A stretch of DNA of 64,000 nucleotides from Comamonas testosteroni (GTDB lineage Bacteria > Pseudomonadota > Gammaproteobacteria > Burkholderiales > Burkholderiaceae_C): assembly GCF_030505195.1 (NCBI RefSeq), contig NZ_CP129672.1:372001-436000 (forward strand). Direction: 5' to 3'. Shown here piece by piece: positions 53,932 to 62,903 of this stretch. Both the position numbers and the translations under genes were made by a program. The notes below the pieces were generated by a model. That model was not told the DNA's origin, did not search any database, and saw only the letters and a program-made list of their open reading frames with translations. Every line of letters starts with the position of its first letter. The stretch's first letter is position 1.

Positions 53932-56900
53932 ATGCACCTGCTCAGCACCCGCCCTGGCGGCTTTGTCGAAGACGACAGCATCATCACCCGTCTGGACCAG
54001 ACGCCTGCCGACATGGTGGTGCTCAGCTCTGCCGACACCACGCTGTCGCTGCTGGCCGATGCCTACCGGATGTGGCTGCAGTCCGAGCCCCAGACCACTG
54101 GTCCCGTGCCCACGCTGCGGCTGGCCAACCTGCTGCATCTGCGCCAGAGCGCCTCGCTCGATCTGTATATCGACGAGGTGCTGCAGCATGCCAGGCTGGT
54201 CATCGTCGACCATCTGGGGGCAGAATCCACCTGGCCCTATGGCATCGAGCAGCTGCAAAAGCTGGCGCGCCGCAAGGGCCAGAAACTGGTCATGTTCTCG
54301 GGCGACAACCAGGAAGACCTGGAGCTGCTGGCCAAAGGAACGCTGGCACCCGAGCAAAGCCGGGCGCTGTGGCAATATCTGCGCGCCGGCGGCCTGGGCA
54401 ATGCCCGCGAGTTCCTGCGCATGGCTGCTGCCTGGGGCCTCAACCAGGGCAGCGAGGGAGCGCCAGTGCGGGTGCTCCCTCCCGTGGCAGTGCATGTGCC
54501 TCAAAGCTGGCTGGCTGACAATGCTGGGCATCTTGCGGGCCTCGACGACCTGCAGGCACGCTGGACCCCCGGAGCACCCGTGGCCATGCTGGTGTTCTAC
54601 CGCTCGCACCTGCTGGCGGCCAATACCGAGGCCTTCGATGCCATGGCCGAGGCCCTGCTCGCGCGCGGCCTGAACCCGCTGCCGCTGGCCCTGGAGTCGC
54701 TCAAGGACGGGCTGTGCCTGCAGACGCTGCGCTCCCTGTGCATCACCCACCAAGTGCAGATCATTCTCAACACCACGGCGTTTGCGGCCCTCGGAGAACA
54801 TGCGCGCACCGGCGAGGCGGCAGATGCGCTGGCGGGCGACATCCCGGTGTTGCAGGTGATTGCCAGCGGCAGCAACCGCGAAGACTGGCTGGCCGACAGC
54901 CAGGGCCTGCGCCCACGCGACATTGCCATGCAGGTGGTACTGCCCGAGATGGACGGCCGCATCATGACGCGCGCCATGAGCTTCAAGGGCCTGGCCCATC
55001 GCTGCGAGCTGACGCAGACCGATGTGATCAGCTACCAGGCCGAGCCCGACCGCGTCGCCTGGATTGCCGAGCTGGCCTGGCGCTGGTGCCGGCTACGCAG
55101 CAAGCCTGCGGCTCAGAAGAAAGCCGCGCTGATACTGGCCAACTACCCGGGCAGCGAGGCACGCATGGGCAGCGGCGTGGGCCTAGATACGCCGGAATCC
55201 GTCATCGCCCTGCTGGATCAGTTGGCACGTGACGGCTGGCAGTTGGGGGACGCTGCCGCGCGGCCCGACTGCGGCCTGGCACTGATGGAACGGCTGCAGC
55301 AAGGCATTGCCAATGACCCAAAAAAATGGCCGCTGCGCCCTGCAAGCCAGGGCTATTCGCTGCAGGCCTATCAACAGCGCTTGGCACAGTTGCCCAGCGA
55401 TATGGCCCAGACCATAGCCGAGCGCTGGGGTGCGCCCGAGCAAGACCCCATGCTGCGCGATGGCTGGTTCATGATTGCCGGCCTGCAGCTGGGCCATGTC
55501 TTCGTGGGCATACAGCCCGCGCGCGCGCTCGACGGGCGCAATGACTACGCGAGCTATCACGACGCCGAGCTGGTGCCGCCCCATCACTATCTGGCGTTCT
55601 ACTTCTGGCTGCGCGATGTGTTCGGCGTGGACGCCATGGTCCATGTGGGCAAGCATGGCAATCTGGAATGGCTGCCAGGCAAGAGCCTTGCGCTGTCGCA
55701 GCAATGCTGGCCCGATGCCATTCTCGGCCCGCTGCCGCATGTCTATCCCTTCATCGTCAACGACCCCGGCGAAGGGGCGCAGGCAAAGCGCCGCAGCCAG
55801 GCCGTCATCATCGACCATCTGATGCCGCCGCTCACGCGCGCCGAAAACCACGGCCCCATGCAGGAGCTGGAACGCCTGGTGGACGAATACTACGAAGCCC
55901 TGCTGGTCGACCTGCGCCGCTCAAGCCTGCTGCGCAAACAGATTCTGGACTGCGCCAGACAGCAGGATCTGCTGCGCGAGCTAGGCCTTGAAGCTGCGGG
56001 CGCGCAACCCGATGCCGACGAGCAGTTGCTGGAACGCATCGATGCCTATCTGTGCGAACTCAAGGAAACCCAGATCCGCGACGGTCTGCATATCTTCGGC
56101 CGCTCGCCACAGGGCCAACTGCGCGAGTCCACCCTGCTCTCGCTGGCGCGCTATCCGGGCAGTGGCGACGACGAGCAGGGCCTGCTCAACGCGCTGACCG
56201 CCGACCTGCTGCCGGAGATGGACTGGAACCCGCTGGATATGGATGCCGCCGCCCCCTGGAACGGCCCACGCCCGGCCGCGCTGCAGCAGCAGGATGCCGG
56301 TGCCTGGCGCCATGGCGGCGACACGCGCGAGCGACTAGAGCTGCTGGGCCTGCAGGTCATTGCCCGGCCCGATCTGGCCCGCGACTGGCCGCACACACTA
56401 CGAGTGCTGACGCGCATAGAGCAGCAGATTGCTCCGTCACTGGATGCCTGCGGCCCCCAGGAGCTGCTGCAGTTCTCGCGCGCGCTGCAAGGACGCTTCG
56501 TACCACCCGGGCCCAGCGGCTCGCCCTCGCGCGGGCGCTGCGACACCCTGCCTACGGGGCGCAACTTCTATACCGTGGACACCCGCGCCATCCCCACCCA
56601 GACCGCCTGGGCGCTGGGGCAGCAGTCCGCGCAGCGCCTTCTGGAGCGCTATCTGCAGGAGCATGGCGAATATCCGCAGGCCATCGGTCTTTCCGTCTGG
56701 GGAACGGCCACCATGCGTACCGGCGGTGACGATATCGCCCAGGCCTTTGCCCTGATAGGAGTTCGGCCCAAATGGGCGGCCGGCAGCCAGCGCGTGACCG
56801 ACTTTGAAGTCATTCCCGCCGTGGGGCTGCGTCGCCCGCGCGTCGACGTGACGCTGCGCATCAGCGGCTTTTTCCGCGATGCCTTCCCCAATGTCGTGCA

Positions 56901-57768
56901 GATGTTCGATGCCGCAGTGCGTGCAGTAGCCGAGCTCGATGAGGACGCCGAGGACAACCCCATCCGCGCCCGCGTGCTGCGTGATACACAGGCTGCCATG
57001 GATCAGGGCCTGAGCGCTGACGCGGCCCGCGAACAGGCGCTGTGGCGCGTTTTCGGCGCGCCGACCGGCAGCTACGGCGCCAGCATGCATGAGATGCTGC
57101 GCACCGGCCAGTGGACCGATGCGGGCGACTTTGCACGCCACTATCTGCACTGGGGTGCCTATGCCTACGGCCAGCAGGCCAATGGTGTGCCGGCCCGCGC
57201 CGCGCTGGAGCGGCGTCTGCAGGCACTCGATGTGGTGCTGCAGAACCAGGACAGCCGAGAGCATGACCTGCTGGACTCCAGCGAGTACTACCAGCATCAG
57301 GGCGGCATGGTGGCGGCCGTGCGCCATCTGGGCGGCGGTGAGCCTGCCATCTATCATGGCGACCATGGCAATCCTCAGTCTGCCAAGATTCGCTCCCTGG
57401 CCGAGGAGATCGGCCGCGTGGTGCGCGCCCGTGTCACCAACCCCAAGTGGATTGCGGGCGCCATGCGCCACGGCTACAAGGGCGCATTCGAGATGGCGGC
57501 CACGGTGGACTATCTGTTCGGCTTCGATGCCACCACCGCGTTGGTCTCGGACCAGCATTACGCCATGGTCACCCAGGCCTATGTCGAAGACGAGAACGTG
57601 CGCCAGTTTCTGCGCCAGCACAATCCACAAGCGCTGGGCGATATCGTCTCGCGCCTGCTGGAAGCCATAGACCGCGGCATGTGGGAGCAGCCTGGCGAAC
57701 ATCACCAGAGCCTGCTAGCCCAGATGCTGGAGCACGAAGAATTCATGGAAGGACAGGTTTCCCAATGA
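53932..57768 (+). CDS. cobN: Cobaltochelatase subunit CobN
   Basis: A 1278-residue CobN, the large subunit of the aerobic cobaltochelatase that inserts cobalt into hydrogenobyrinic acid a,c-diamide. The N-terminus MHLLSTRPGGF fits the family start, and conserved blocks YHDAELVPPHHYLAFYFWLRD, VHVGKHGNLEWLPGK, DGLHIFGRSPQG and GHDGNPQSAKI-like HGDHGNPQSAKIRS follow. It is downstream of cobW and translationally linked to the chelatase ATPase gene (stop and start overlap). CobS and CobT homologues are not present here; ChlI- and ChlD-like proteins follow instead. No clear ribosome-binding site precedes the start. Confidence 0.95.
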   Translation: MHLLSTRPGGFVEDDSIITRLDQTPADMVVLSSADTTLSLLADAYRMWLQSEPQTTGPVPTLRLANLLHLRQSASLDLYIDEVLQHARLVIVDHLGAESTWPYGIEQLQKLARRKGQKLVMFSGDNQEDLELLAKGTLAPEQSRALWQYLRAGGLGNAREFLRMAAAWGLNQGSEGAPVRVLPPVAVHVPQSWLADNAGHLAGLDDLQARWTPGAPVAMLVFYRSHLLAANTEAFDAMAEALLARGLNPLPLALESLKDGLCLQTLRSLCITHQVQIILNTTAFAALGEHARTGEAADALAGDIPVLQVIASGSNREDWLADSQGLRPRDIAMQVVLPEMDGRIMTRAMSFKGLAHRCELTQTDVISYQAEPDRVAWIAELAWRWCRLRSKPAAQKKAALILANYPGSEARMGSGVGLDTPESVIALLDQLARDGWQLGDAAARPDCGLALMERLQQGIANDPKKWPLRPASQGYSLQAYQQRLAQLPSDMAQTIAERWGAPEQDPMLRDGWFMIAGLQLGHVFVGIQPARALDGRNDYASYHDAELVPPHHYLAFYFWLRDVFGVDAMVHVGKHGNLEWLPGKSLALSQQCWPDAILGPLPHVYPFIVNDPGEGAQAKRRSQAVIIDHLMPPLTRAENHGPMQELERLVDEYYEALLVDLRRSSLLRKQILDCARQQDLLRELGLEAAGAQPDADEQLLERIDAYLCELKETQIRDGLHIFGRSPQGQLRESTLLSLARYPGSGDDEQGLLNALTADLLPEMDWNPLDMDAAAPWNGPRPAALQQQDAGAWRHGGDTRERLELLGLQVIARPDLARDWPHTLRVLTRIEQQIAPSLDACGPQELLQFSRALQGRFVPPGPSGSPSRGRCDTLPTGRNFYTVDTRAIPTQTAWALGQQSAQRLLERYLQEHGEYPQAIGLSVWGTATMRTGGDDIAQAFALIGVRPKWAAGSQRVTDFEVIPAVGLRRPRVDVTLRISGFFRDAFPNVVQMFDAAVRAVAELDEDAEDNPIRARVLRDTQAAMDQGLSADAAREQALWRVFGAPTGSYGASMHEMLRTGQWTDAGDFARHYLHWGAYAYGQQANGVPARAALERRLQALDVVLQNQDSREHDLLDSSEYYQHQGGMVAAVRHLGGGEPAIYHGDHGNPQSAKIRSLAEEIGRVVRARVTNPKWIAGAMRHGYKGAFEMAATVDYLFGFDATTALVSDQHYAMVTQAYVEDENVRQFLRQHNPQALGDIVSRLLEAIDRGMWEQPGEHHQSLLAQMLEHEEFMEGQVSQ

Positions 57769-58979
57769 GCCCCAAGCACGACACGCCCCCGGTATTTCCG
57801 CTCTCGGCCATACAGGGACAGCCCGCTCTCATACAGGCCCTGCTGCTGGCCGCGATCGAGCCGCAACTGGGCGGCGTGCTGATCCGGGGGCCGCGCGGCA
57901 CCGCCAAGTCCACGGCCGCACGCGCGCTCGCGGACCTGCTGGCGCCTGCGCCCTTCGTCACCCTGCCGCTGGGCGCAGCCATCGAGCATGTGACCGGCAG
58001 CCTGGACCTGTCCAAAGCTCTGGCGGGCCATGAAGTGGCTTTCGCGCCAGGCCTGATCGCCAAGGCACACAAAGGGGTTCTCTATGTCGATGAGATCAAT
58101 CTGCTGCCCGATGCCATCGTCGATGTGCTGCTTGATGTGGCTGCGTCCGGCATCAATCGCATAGAGCGCGACGGTATATCGCACAGCCATGCCGCACGCT
58201 TTGTGCTGGTCGGCACCATGAACCCCGAGGAAGGCATGCTGCGCCCGCAGTTGCTGGACCGTCTGGGCCTGTGTGTGCAATTGGACAATGCCCAGGACCC
58301 GCAGCTGCGCAGCAGCATCGTCAAGGCCAGACTGCGCTTTGACCTGGACCCCCAGGGCTTTGTGCAGTCCCATGCGGCCCTACAGCAGGAGATTCATCAA
58401 CAACTGGCGCAGGCCCGCAGCCGTTGCCGCAATCCCTCGGAGCTGGCATGGAGCGATGCCGTCCACGAGGCCGTGGCCCTGCAGTGCATTGCCGCCCAGG
58501 TCGACGGGCTGCGCGCCGACCTGGTCATGCTGCGTGCTGCACGCGCCCTGGCAGCCTGGCAAGGCAGTCACAGCATCACGCCAGCCCATGTGGCCGAAGT
58601 CGCGCCACTGGTGCTGCAGCATCGCACCAGCCAGTCACACCCGGACAGCGCCAGCCAGCTGCGACAGCCTCCCCCAGCCACGCCTTCCGCCCAGCCGCCA
58701 GCAACGCCTGCCACACCGTCGGGGACGGGCAGCGCAGGCCGCACAGAGCCTGATACCCAGGCGCCAGCCTCTCATTCACCGGCCACCCGCGAGCCCGCTG
58801 CCACGAGATCTTTGCCTCAAGATGCTGCCACGGGCCTCGAGCAGCCGCCTGCCGGCTGGGGTCAAGCTCAAGCCGTGAACAGCGTCGCATTTGAGGCTCA
58901 ACAGGCCGACGCCATGGCACAGGCAGCCCTGGAGGCCCTGGCCGCAAAAAAAGCCCGAGCCTCCGGTCCGCTGCGCTGA
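57765..58979 (+). CDS. ChlI-like magnesium/cobalt chelatase ATPase subunit
   Basis: A 404-residue AAA+ protein of the BchI/ChlI type. Walker A GPRGTAKSTA is near residues 42-51, Walker B VLYVDEINLLP, and GTMNPEEGMLRPQLLDR marks the sensor region. After about residue 300 the chain becomes a Pro/Ala/Thr-rich low-complexity linker ending in a short helix, the connector that ChlD proteins use before their vWA domain. Here the vWA domain is encoded separately. It should drive ATP-dependent cobalt insertion by CobN. It overlaps cobN by four bases (ATGA). Confidence 0.87.
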   Translation: MSPKHDTPPVFPLSAIQGQPALIQALLLAAIEPQLGGVLIRGPRGTAKSTAARALADLLAPAPFVTLPLGAAIEHVTGSLDLSKALAGHEVAFAPGLIAKAHKGVLYVDEINLLPDAIVDVLLDVAASGINRIERDGISHSHAARFVLVGTMNPEEGMLRPQLLDRLGLCVQLDNAQDPQLRSSIVKARLRFDLDPQGFVQSHAALQQEIHQQLAQARSRCRNPSELAWSDAVHEAVALQCIAAQVDGLRADLVMLRAARALAAWQGSHSITPAHVAEVAPLVLQHRTSQSHPDSASQLRQPPPATPSAQPPATPATPSGTGSAGRTEPDTQAPASHSPATREPAATRSLPQDAATGLEQPPAGWGQAQAVNSVAFEAQQADAMAQAALEALAAKKARASGPLR

Positions 58980-59056
58980 GCGCTGGCCGGGGGCAAGTCG
59001 GCTCCGAAAACCATGGCCTCGCCCTGGCCAGCCATGCTGCACCCAGCATCCACAGA

Positions 59057-59644
59057 ATGCCAGGGGCGAGCATTGACTGGGCTGCCACCCTTCGCCAGCG
59101 CCAGGGGCTGCCGCTGGCCCCCGCACATCTGCGCTGGCGCCAGCCCGAGGGAGCGGTGCGCAGGCAACACCTGTTCCTGCTGGACTGCTCGGCCTCGATG
59201 GTGGAGAGCGGCGCGTTCGCCCAGGCAAAGGGCCTGTTGCTTCAGTGGCTGCGCCAGGCCTATCTGCAGCGCGAATCCGTGGCCCTGCTGTGCTTCGGCG
59301 CAGGCCGGCTGCACTGGCTGCTGGAGCCCACGCGGGCACCACGCTGGAATGCCAATCTGATCGAGCCGCTGCGCGGTGGTGGCAGCACGCCGCTGGCCCT
59401 AGCCCTGGAGTCAGGCTGGCAGATGGCAGCCAGATACTCCCGGCAACCATCCTGCCTGTGGCTGCTCAGCGACGTCCGCAGCCCCGATGTGCTGCAGCTG
59501 GAGCGCGGCCCCATTCCTACGGTGGCACAGATTCTGGTGGACTGTGAAACCGCTGCGGGCCAGAACAAACGTCTGTTTGGCGGTGCCGAGCGGCTGGCAA
59601 AGGCCTGGCCGGATACTATTCGACTGCCGCTGAAATTTCCCTAA
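59057..59644 (+). CDS. Short von Willebrand factor A protein (ChlD C-terminal-like)
   Basis: A 195-residue protein holding one vWA domain, with MIDAS motif DCSASM near residues 44-49 and the GGGSTPLALALESG segment that supplies the MIDAS Thr. It matches the C-terminal half of ChlD/BchD; the AAA-like half of ChlD is absent. It stands 77 bases after the ChlI-like gene. Together they replace CobS/CobT as the motor of the chelatase (inference). Confidence 0.82.
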   Translation: MPGASIDWAATLRQRQGLPLAPAHLRWRQPEGAVRRQHLFLLDCSASMVESGAFAQAKGLLLQWLRQAYLQRESVALLCFGAGRLHWLLEPTRAPRWNANLIEPLRGGGSTPLALALESGWQMAARYSRQPSCLWLLSDVRSPDVLQLERGPIPTVAQILVDCETAAGQNKRLFGGAERLAKAWPDTIRLPLKFP

Positions 59645-59661
59645 TAGAGGACCTCCATCAC

Positions 59662-59697
59662 TTAACAGGAAAGCGTTAATAGCTATCTATTTTGATA
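59662..59697 (-). repeat. Dispersed AT-rich repeat, copy 6
   Basis: On the minus strand: atcaaaatagatagctatt, aacgctttcctgttaa. It matches the shared core and sits just after the vWA gene stop. Confidence 0.7.
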
Positions 59698-59831
59698 GTC
59701 ACCTGACAGGGCATCACGCCGGCTCGCAGGTCCACCTAATCGATATCCGGTCGCGGCACAGGCGGTAGGAATGCAGCTGCCAGGCCGATGAATTGAGCCG
59801 AGTGCACCAGGTTATCGCGTAAGATCGCGCC

Positions 59832-60045
59832 ACCACAGGTGCCTCATGGCGTGCTCTGCGCGCGGAGGTGAAACGAGAAGCAGGTGGATGGAATCCCCAT
59901 CAATCCTGCACTGCACCCGCAACGGTAATCAGAGATATGGCGATGCATGCTCTGGCCCACGGCCATGGCTGCCACTGCGAAAGCGGGAAGGCGCATCGAC
60001 ATGCCACCCTCAGGTGGGCTCTGTAAGTCCGGAGACCGGCCTGAT
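59832..60045 (+). ncRNA. Cobalamin riboswitch 3
   Basis: The landmarks are caggtgcctcatgg, gtgaaacgagaagcagg (the usual aacgggaa is varied to aacgagaa), the B12-box gcacccgcaacggtaatcag, and a closing agtccggagaccggcctg. It lies about 145 bases before cobG and should couple corrin-ring synthesis to the B12 level. It is the most diverged of the three copies. Confidence 0.9.
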
Positions 60046-60187
60046 GTGTACAAGGCGCAGCGGGATTGCATGTGGCTTGTGATATGCCGGCACCTGCGTG
60101 CGGCTCATCACCTCTTCATTTCCCTCTGCACATTTCGTTTGTCTGGCCCGGGTATCGGCCAAACCGACCGTGGATGACCTATGTTGC

Positions 60188-61528
60188 ATGGAATTTGCCA
60201 GTCAGATTTGTCTCAGCGGGCCGGCCGTACCCTGGCCTCGTCGCCTGGAGCAGCGCTTGTACAGCCCTGAGCCCATCCAGATTCGCGGCTGGTGCCCCAG
60301 CACCTGGAAGCCCATGCAGGCGCAGGACGGCTGGATCGTTCGCGTGCGCCCTCGCTGCGCGTCTCTCAGCGCCGCTCAGTGGCTGGTACTGGCCGAGCTC
60401 TCACGCGCTCATGCCTCGGGGCAGATCGAGCTGACCCGCCTTGGCAATCTGCAATTGCGCGGCGTGCGCGAATCGGCCCTGCCTGCCCTGCGCGCAGCGC
60501 TCGTTGCATCCAGACTGGCCCCTGCCGACAAACAGACAGATCTGGCTCCTGCCGTGCATTGCACGCCTTTCTACGCCAGAGGAGATCGCACCCATGCGCT
60601 GGCTCTGGCGCTTTCCCTGGCAGCGGCGCGTGACCTGAGTCCCCTGACCCTGCAGCAGCAGGACATGCCGGCCCTGCCCGGAAAATTCGACATGCTGGTC
60701 GACGATCCGCAGTGCCACCTCCAAAGCCTGAGCTCCGACCTTCAGCTCTGGGCCTGCGTCGATGGCCGCTATGGGCTTGCGCTAGGCCAGTCAGCAGACT
60801 GGTACGGTTTTGAGAGCGCACCGGCGGCTGTCCAGGCCGCCATACGGATTGCCCTGTGGTTTGCCCGAGAGCGCAGCGCGCAGGCGGCAGGCCGATTGCG
60901 CGCCCTTGCAACGTCGATCGACCTTCAGGCATGCGGGCTCGCCAGGGCCAGTCACCACCTTGAGCCCCGCGCTCCGGACAATACCGCTTCCAGGCCGTTG
61001 CGGCCCGGGGCACTCAACCCTCACGGCCTGCTGCTGGGTGCCCCGCTGGGGCGCCTGGACGCATGGGCCATACAGAAGCTGGCGGCTCTCATACCCGAAC
61101 AGGCGGAGATCCGGGTCACGCCCTGGAAATCTTTGCTTCTGCCGAAAAAGCACCTGGATTCACTGCCTGCCCGGCTGGATGCCAAGGACTGGATCAGCCA
61201 GCCCACAGATGTGCGCCTGCGGGTCTCGGCCTGCACCGGCGCTCCCAACTGCCCTCAGGCCCATATCCCGGCCCAGCCCATGGCCTTGCAATTCGCCAGC
61301 TCACAGGCGGCGGACCGGCATCTTCACATCAGCGGCTGCGCCAAGCTCTGTGCCCTGCCTGCCGGTGCAACAAATGTGGTGTTTGCCAGCCAGGACACAG
61401 CGGGCCAGATATGGCTGCACGCCAGCCCCGCGGAGGCGCAACCGTCGGTCCGGGCATCCATTCCCTATCGGCCTCTGAACTCCGATCCTCACGAGATACA
61501 GCAACAACTCAATGACCTACAACTATGA
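60188..61528 (+). CDS. cobG: Precorrin-3B synthase
   Basis: A 446-residue nitrite/sulfite reductase-like monooxygenase that forms the gamma-lactone precorrin-3B, the oxygen-requiring step of the aerobic pathway. The N-terminal ferredoxin-like repeat has RGWCPSTWKPMQAQDGWIV. Iron-sulfur ligands are CTGAPNCPQAHI (C-X5-C) and GCAKLC (C-X3-C) near the C-terminus. It starts at ATG 60188, the first with the family N-terminus; the cobH start overlaps its end by 17 bases. Its presence shows an aerobic rather than CbiD/CbiG-type pathway. Confidence 0.9.
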   Translation: MEFASQICLSGPAVPWPRRLEQRLYSPEPIQIRGWCPSTWKPMQAQDGWIVRVRPRCASLSAAQWLVLAELSRAHASGQIELTRLGNLQLRGVRESALPALRAALVASRLAPADKQTDLAPAVHCTPFYARGDRTHALALALSLAAARDLSPLTLQQQDMPALPGKFDMLVDDPQCHLQSLSSDLQLWACVDGRYGLALGQSADWYGFESAPAAVQAAIRIALWFARERSAQAAGRLRALATSIDLQACGLARASHHLEPRAPDNTASRPLRPGALNPHGLLLGAPLGRLDAWAIQKLAALIPEQAEIRVTPWKSLLLPKKHLDSLPARLDAKDWISQPTDVRLRVSACTGAPNCPQAHIPAQPMALQFASSQAADRHLHISGCAKLCALPAGATNVVFASQDTAGQIWLHASPAEAQPSVRASIPYRPLNSDPHEIQQQLNDLQL

Positions 61529-62141
61529 AAAGTGCGGTGAAGAGATTTACCGGCAATCGTTCAGCATCATCCGCCGTGAGGCCGATCTCAAGCGCTTCAA
61601 CCCCGTGGAAGAGCGGGTCGCCTGCCGCATGATTCACGCAGCCGGCATGGTGGAGCTGGCCTCACATATCCATTTTTCCCCGACCTTTGCCGAAGCAGCG
61701 GAAGCCGCGCTGCAGCGCGGAGCACCCGTGCTCTGCGATGCACGCATGGTCAGCGAGGGCATCACGCGCAAGCGCCTGTCGGCTCAGAACCCCATCATCT
61801 GCACCCTGCAGGACCCTCGTGTACCGGCGCTGGCCGCCGACATGGGCAACACCCGCAGCGCCGCAGCACTGGAGCTGTGGCGCGAGCATCTGGACGGCGC
61901 CGTGGTCGCCATCGGCAATGCGCCGACGGCCCTGTTTCATCTGCTCCATATGCTGCAGGATCCGGGCTGTCCGCGCCCGGCCGCCATCGTCGGCTGCCCG
62001 GTCGGCTTTGTGGGAGCAGCGGAGTCCAAGGACGCACTGCGCGAATGGGGACAGATTCCGTTTGCCATCGTGCAAGGTCGCCTCGGCGGCTCCGCCATCA
62101 CGGTTGCCGCCATCAACGCGCTGGCAACCACGGTGGAGTAG
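61512..62141 (+). CDS. cobH: Precorrin-8X methylmutase
   Basis: A 209-residue methylmutase that moves a methyl group from C-11 to C-12 to give hydrogenobyrinate. The catalytic His is in CRMIHAAG (residue 42), followed by GAPVLCDARMVSEGI and GNAPTALFHLL. It starts inside the end of cobG. Confidence 0.94.
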   Translation: MTYNYEKCGEEIYRQSFSIIRREADLKRFNPVEERVACRMIHAAGMVELASHIHFSPTFAEAAEAALQRGAPVLCDARMVSEGITRKRLSAQNPIICTLQDPRVPALAADMGNTRSAAALELWREHLDGAVVAIGNAPTALFHLLHMLQDPGCPRPAAIVGCPVGFVGAAESKDALREWGQIPFAIVQGRLGGSAITVAAINALATTVE

Positions 62142-62152
62142 GAAGAGTCACC

Positions 62153-62893
62153 ATGAATCACGGAAAAATCTTCTGCGTGGGACTGGGTCCCGGCGATCCC
62201 GACATGATGAGCGTGAAGGCCGACCGCCTGCTGAGAAACGCCCGTCATGTAGCCTACTTCCGCAAGCGCGGTCACCCGGGCAAGGCACGGCAACTGGTCA
62301 ACGGCCTGCTGCATGCCGAGGTCACGGAGTACCCGATGGAGTACCCGCTGACCACGGAAATTCCGCACGACGATCCGCGCTACATCGCCCAACTGTCCAG
62401 TTTCTATCAGGACTGGCAGGCCCGGTTGACGCAGCTCACGCGCAGCGAGGATGTGATCGTGCTCTGCGAAGGCGATCCATTCTTCTACGGCTCCTTCATG
62501 CACCTCTATGTGCGTCTGCGCCAGGCGGGACAGGTGACGGTGGAGGTGCTGCCCGGCATACCCGGCATGGTGGGCTGCTGGCATGCCACCGGCATTCCCA
62601 TGACCTGGGGTGACGATGTGATGAGCGTGCTGCCCGCAACCCTGCCCGATACGCCGCTGCGTGAGCATATGGCGCGCTCGGACGCGCTGGTCATCATGAA
62701 GGTGGGACGGCATCTGGGCCGCATCCGTGCGCTGCTGATCGAGCAAGGAAAGCTGGACCGTGCCTGGCTCGTCATCAACGGCACCATGAGCGACCAGCAG
62801 GTCATGCCGCTGAGCGAAGCGCCCGAGCGCTGCCCCTATTTCGCCATCATCGTCGTGCACGGCCAAGGTCGCCGCCCGGCAAACGACATGTGA
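62153..62893 (+). CDS. cobI: Precorrin-2 C20-methyltransferase
   Basis: A 246-residue SAM-dependent methyltransferase. The N-terminal glycine-rich loop GLGPGDPDMMSVKA binds SAM, followed by CEGDPFFYGSFMHLY and VEVLPGIPGMVGCWHATGIP. It adds the C-20 methyl of precorrin-3A, which CobG uses. It starts 11 bases after cobH, with ggaag in front. Confidence 0.94.
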   Translation: MNHGKIFCVGLGPGDPDMMSVKADRLLRNARHVAYFRKRGHPGKARQLVNGLLHAEVTEYPMEYPLTTEIPHDDPRYIAQLSSFYQDWQARLTQLTRSEDVIVLCEGDPFFYGSFMHLYVRLRQAGQVTVEVLPGIPGMVGCWHATGIPMTWGDDVMSVLPATLPDTPLREHMARSDALVIMKVGRHLGRIRALLIEQGKLDRAWLVINGTMSDQQVMPLSEAPERCPYFAIIVVHGQGRRPANDM

Positions 62894-62903
62894 ATGCGCT
62901 GCC

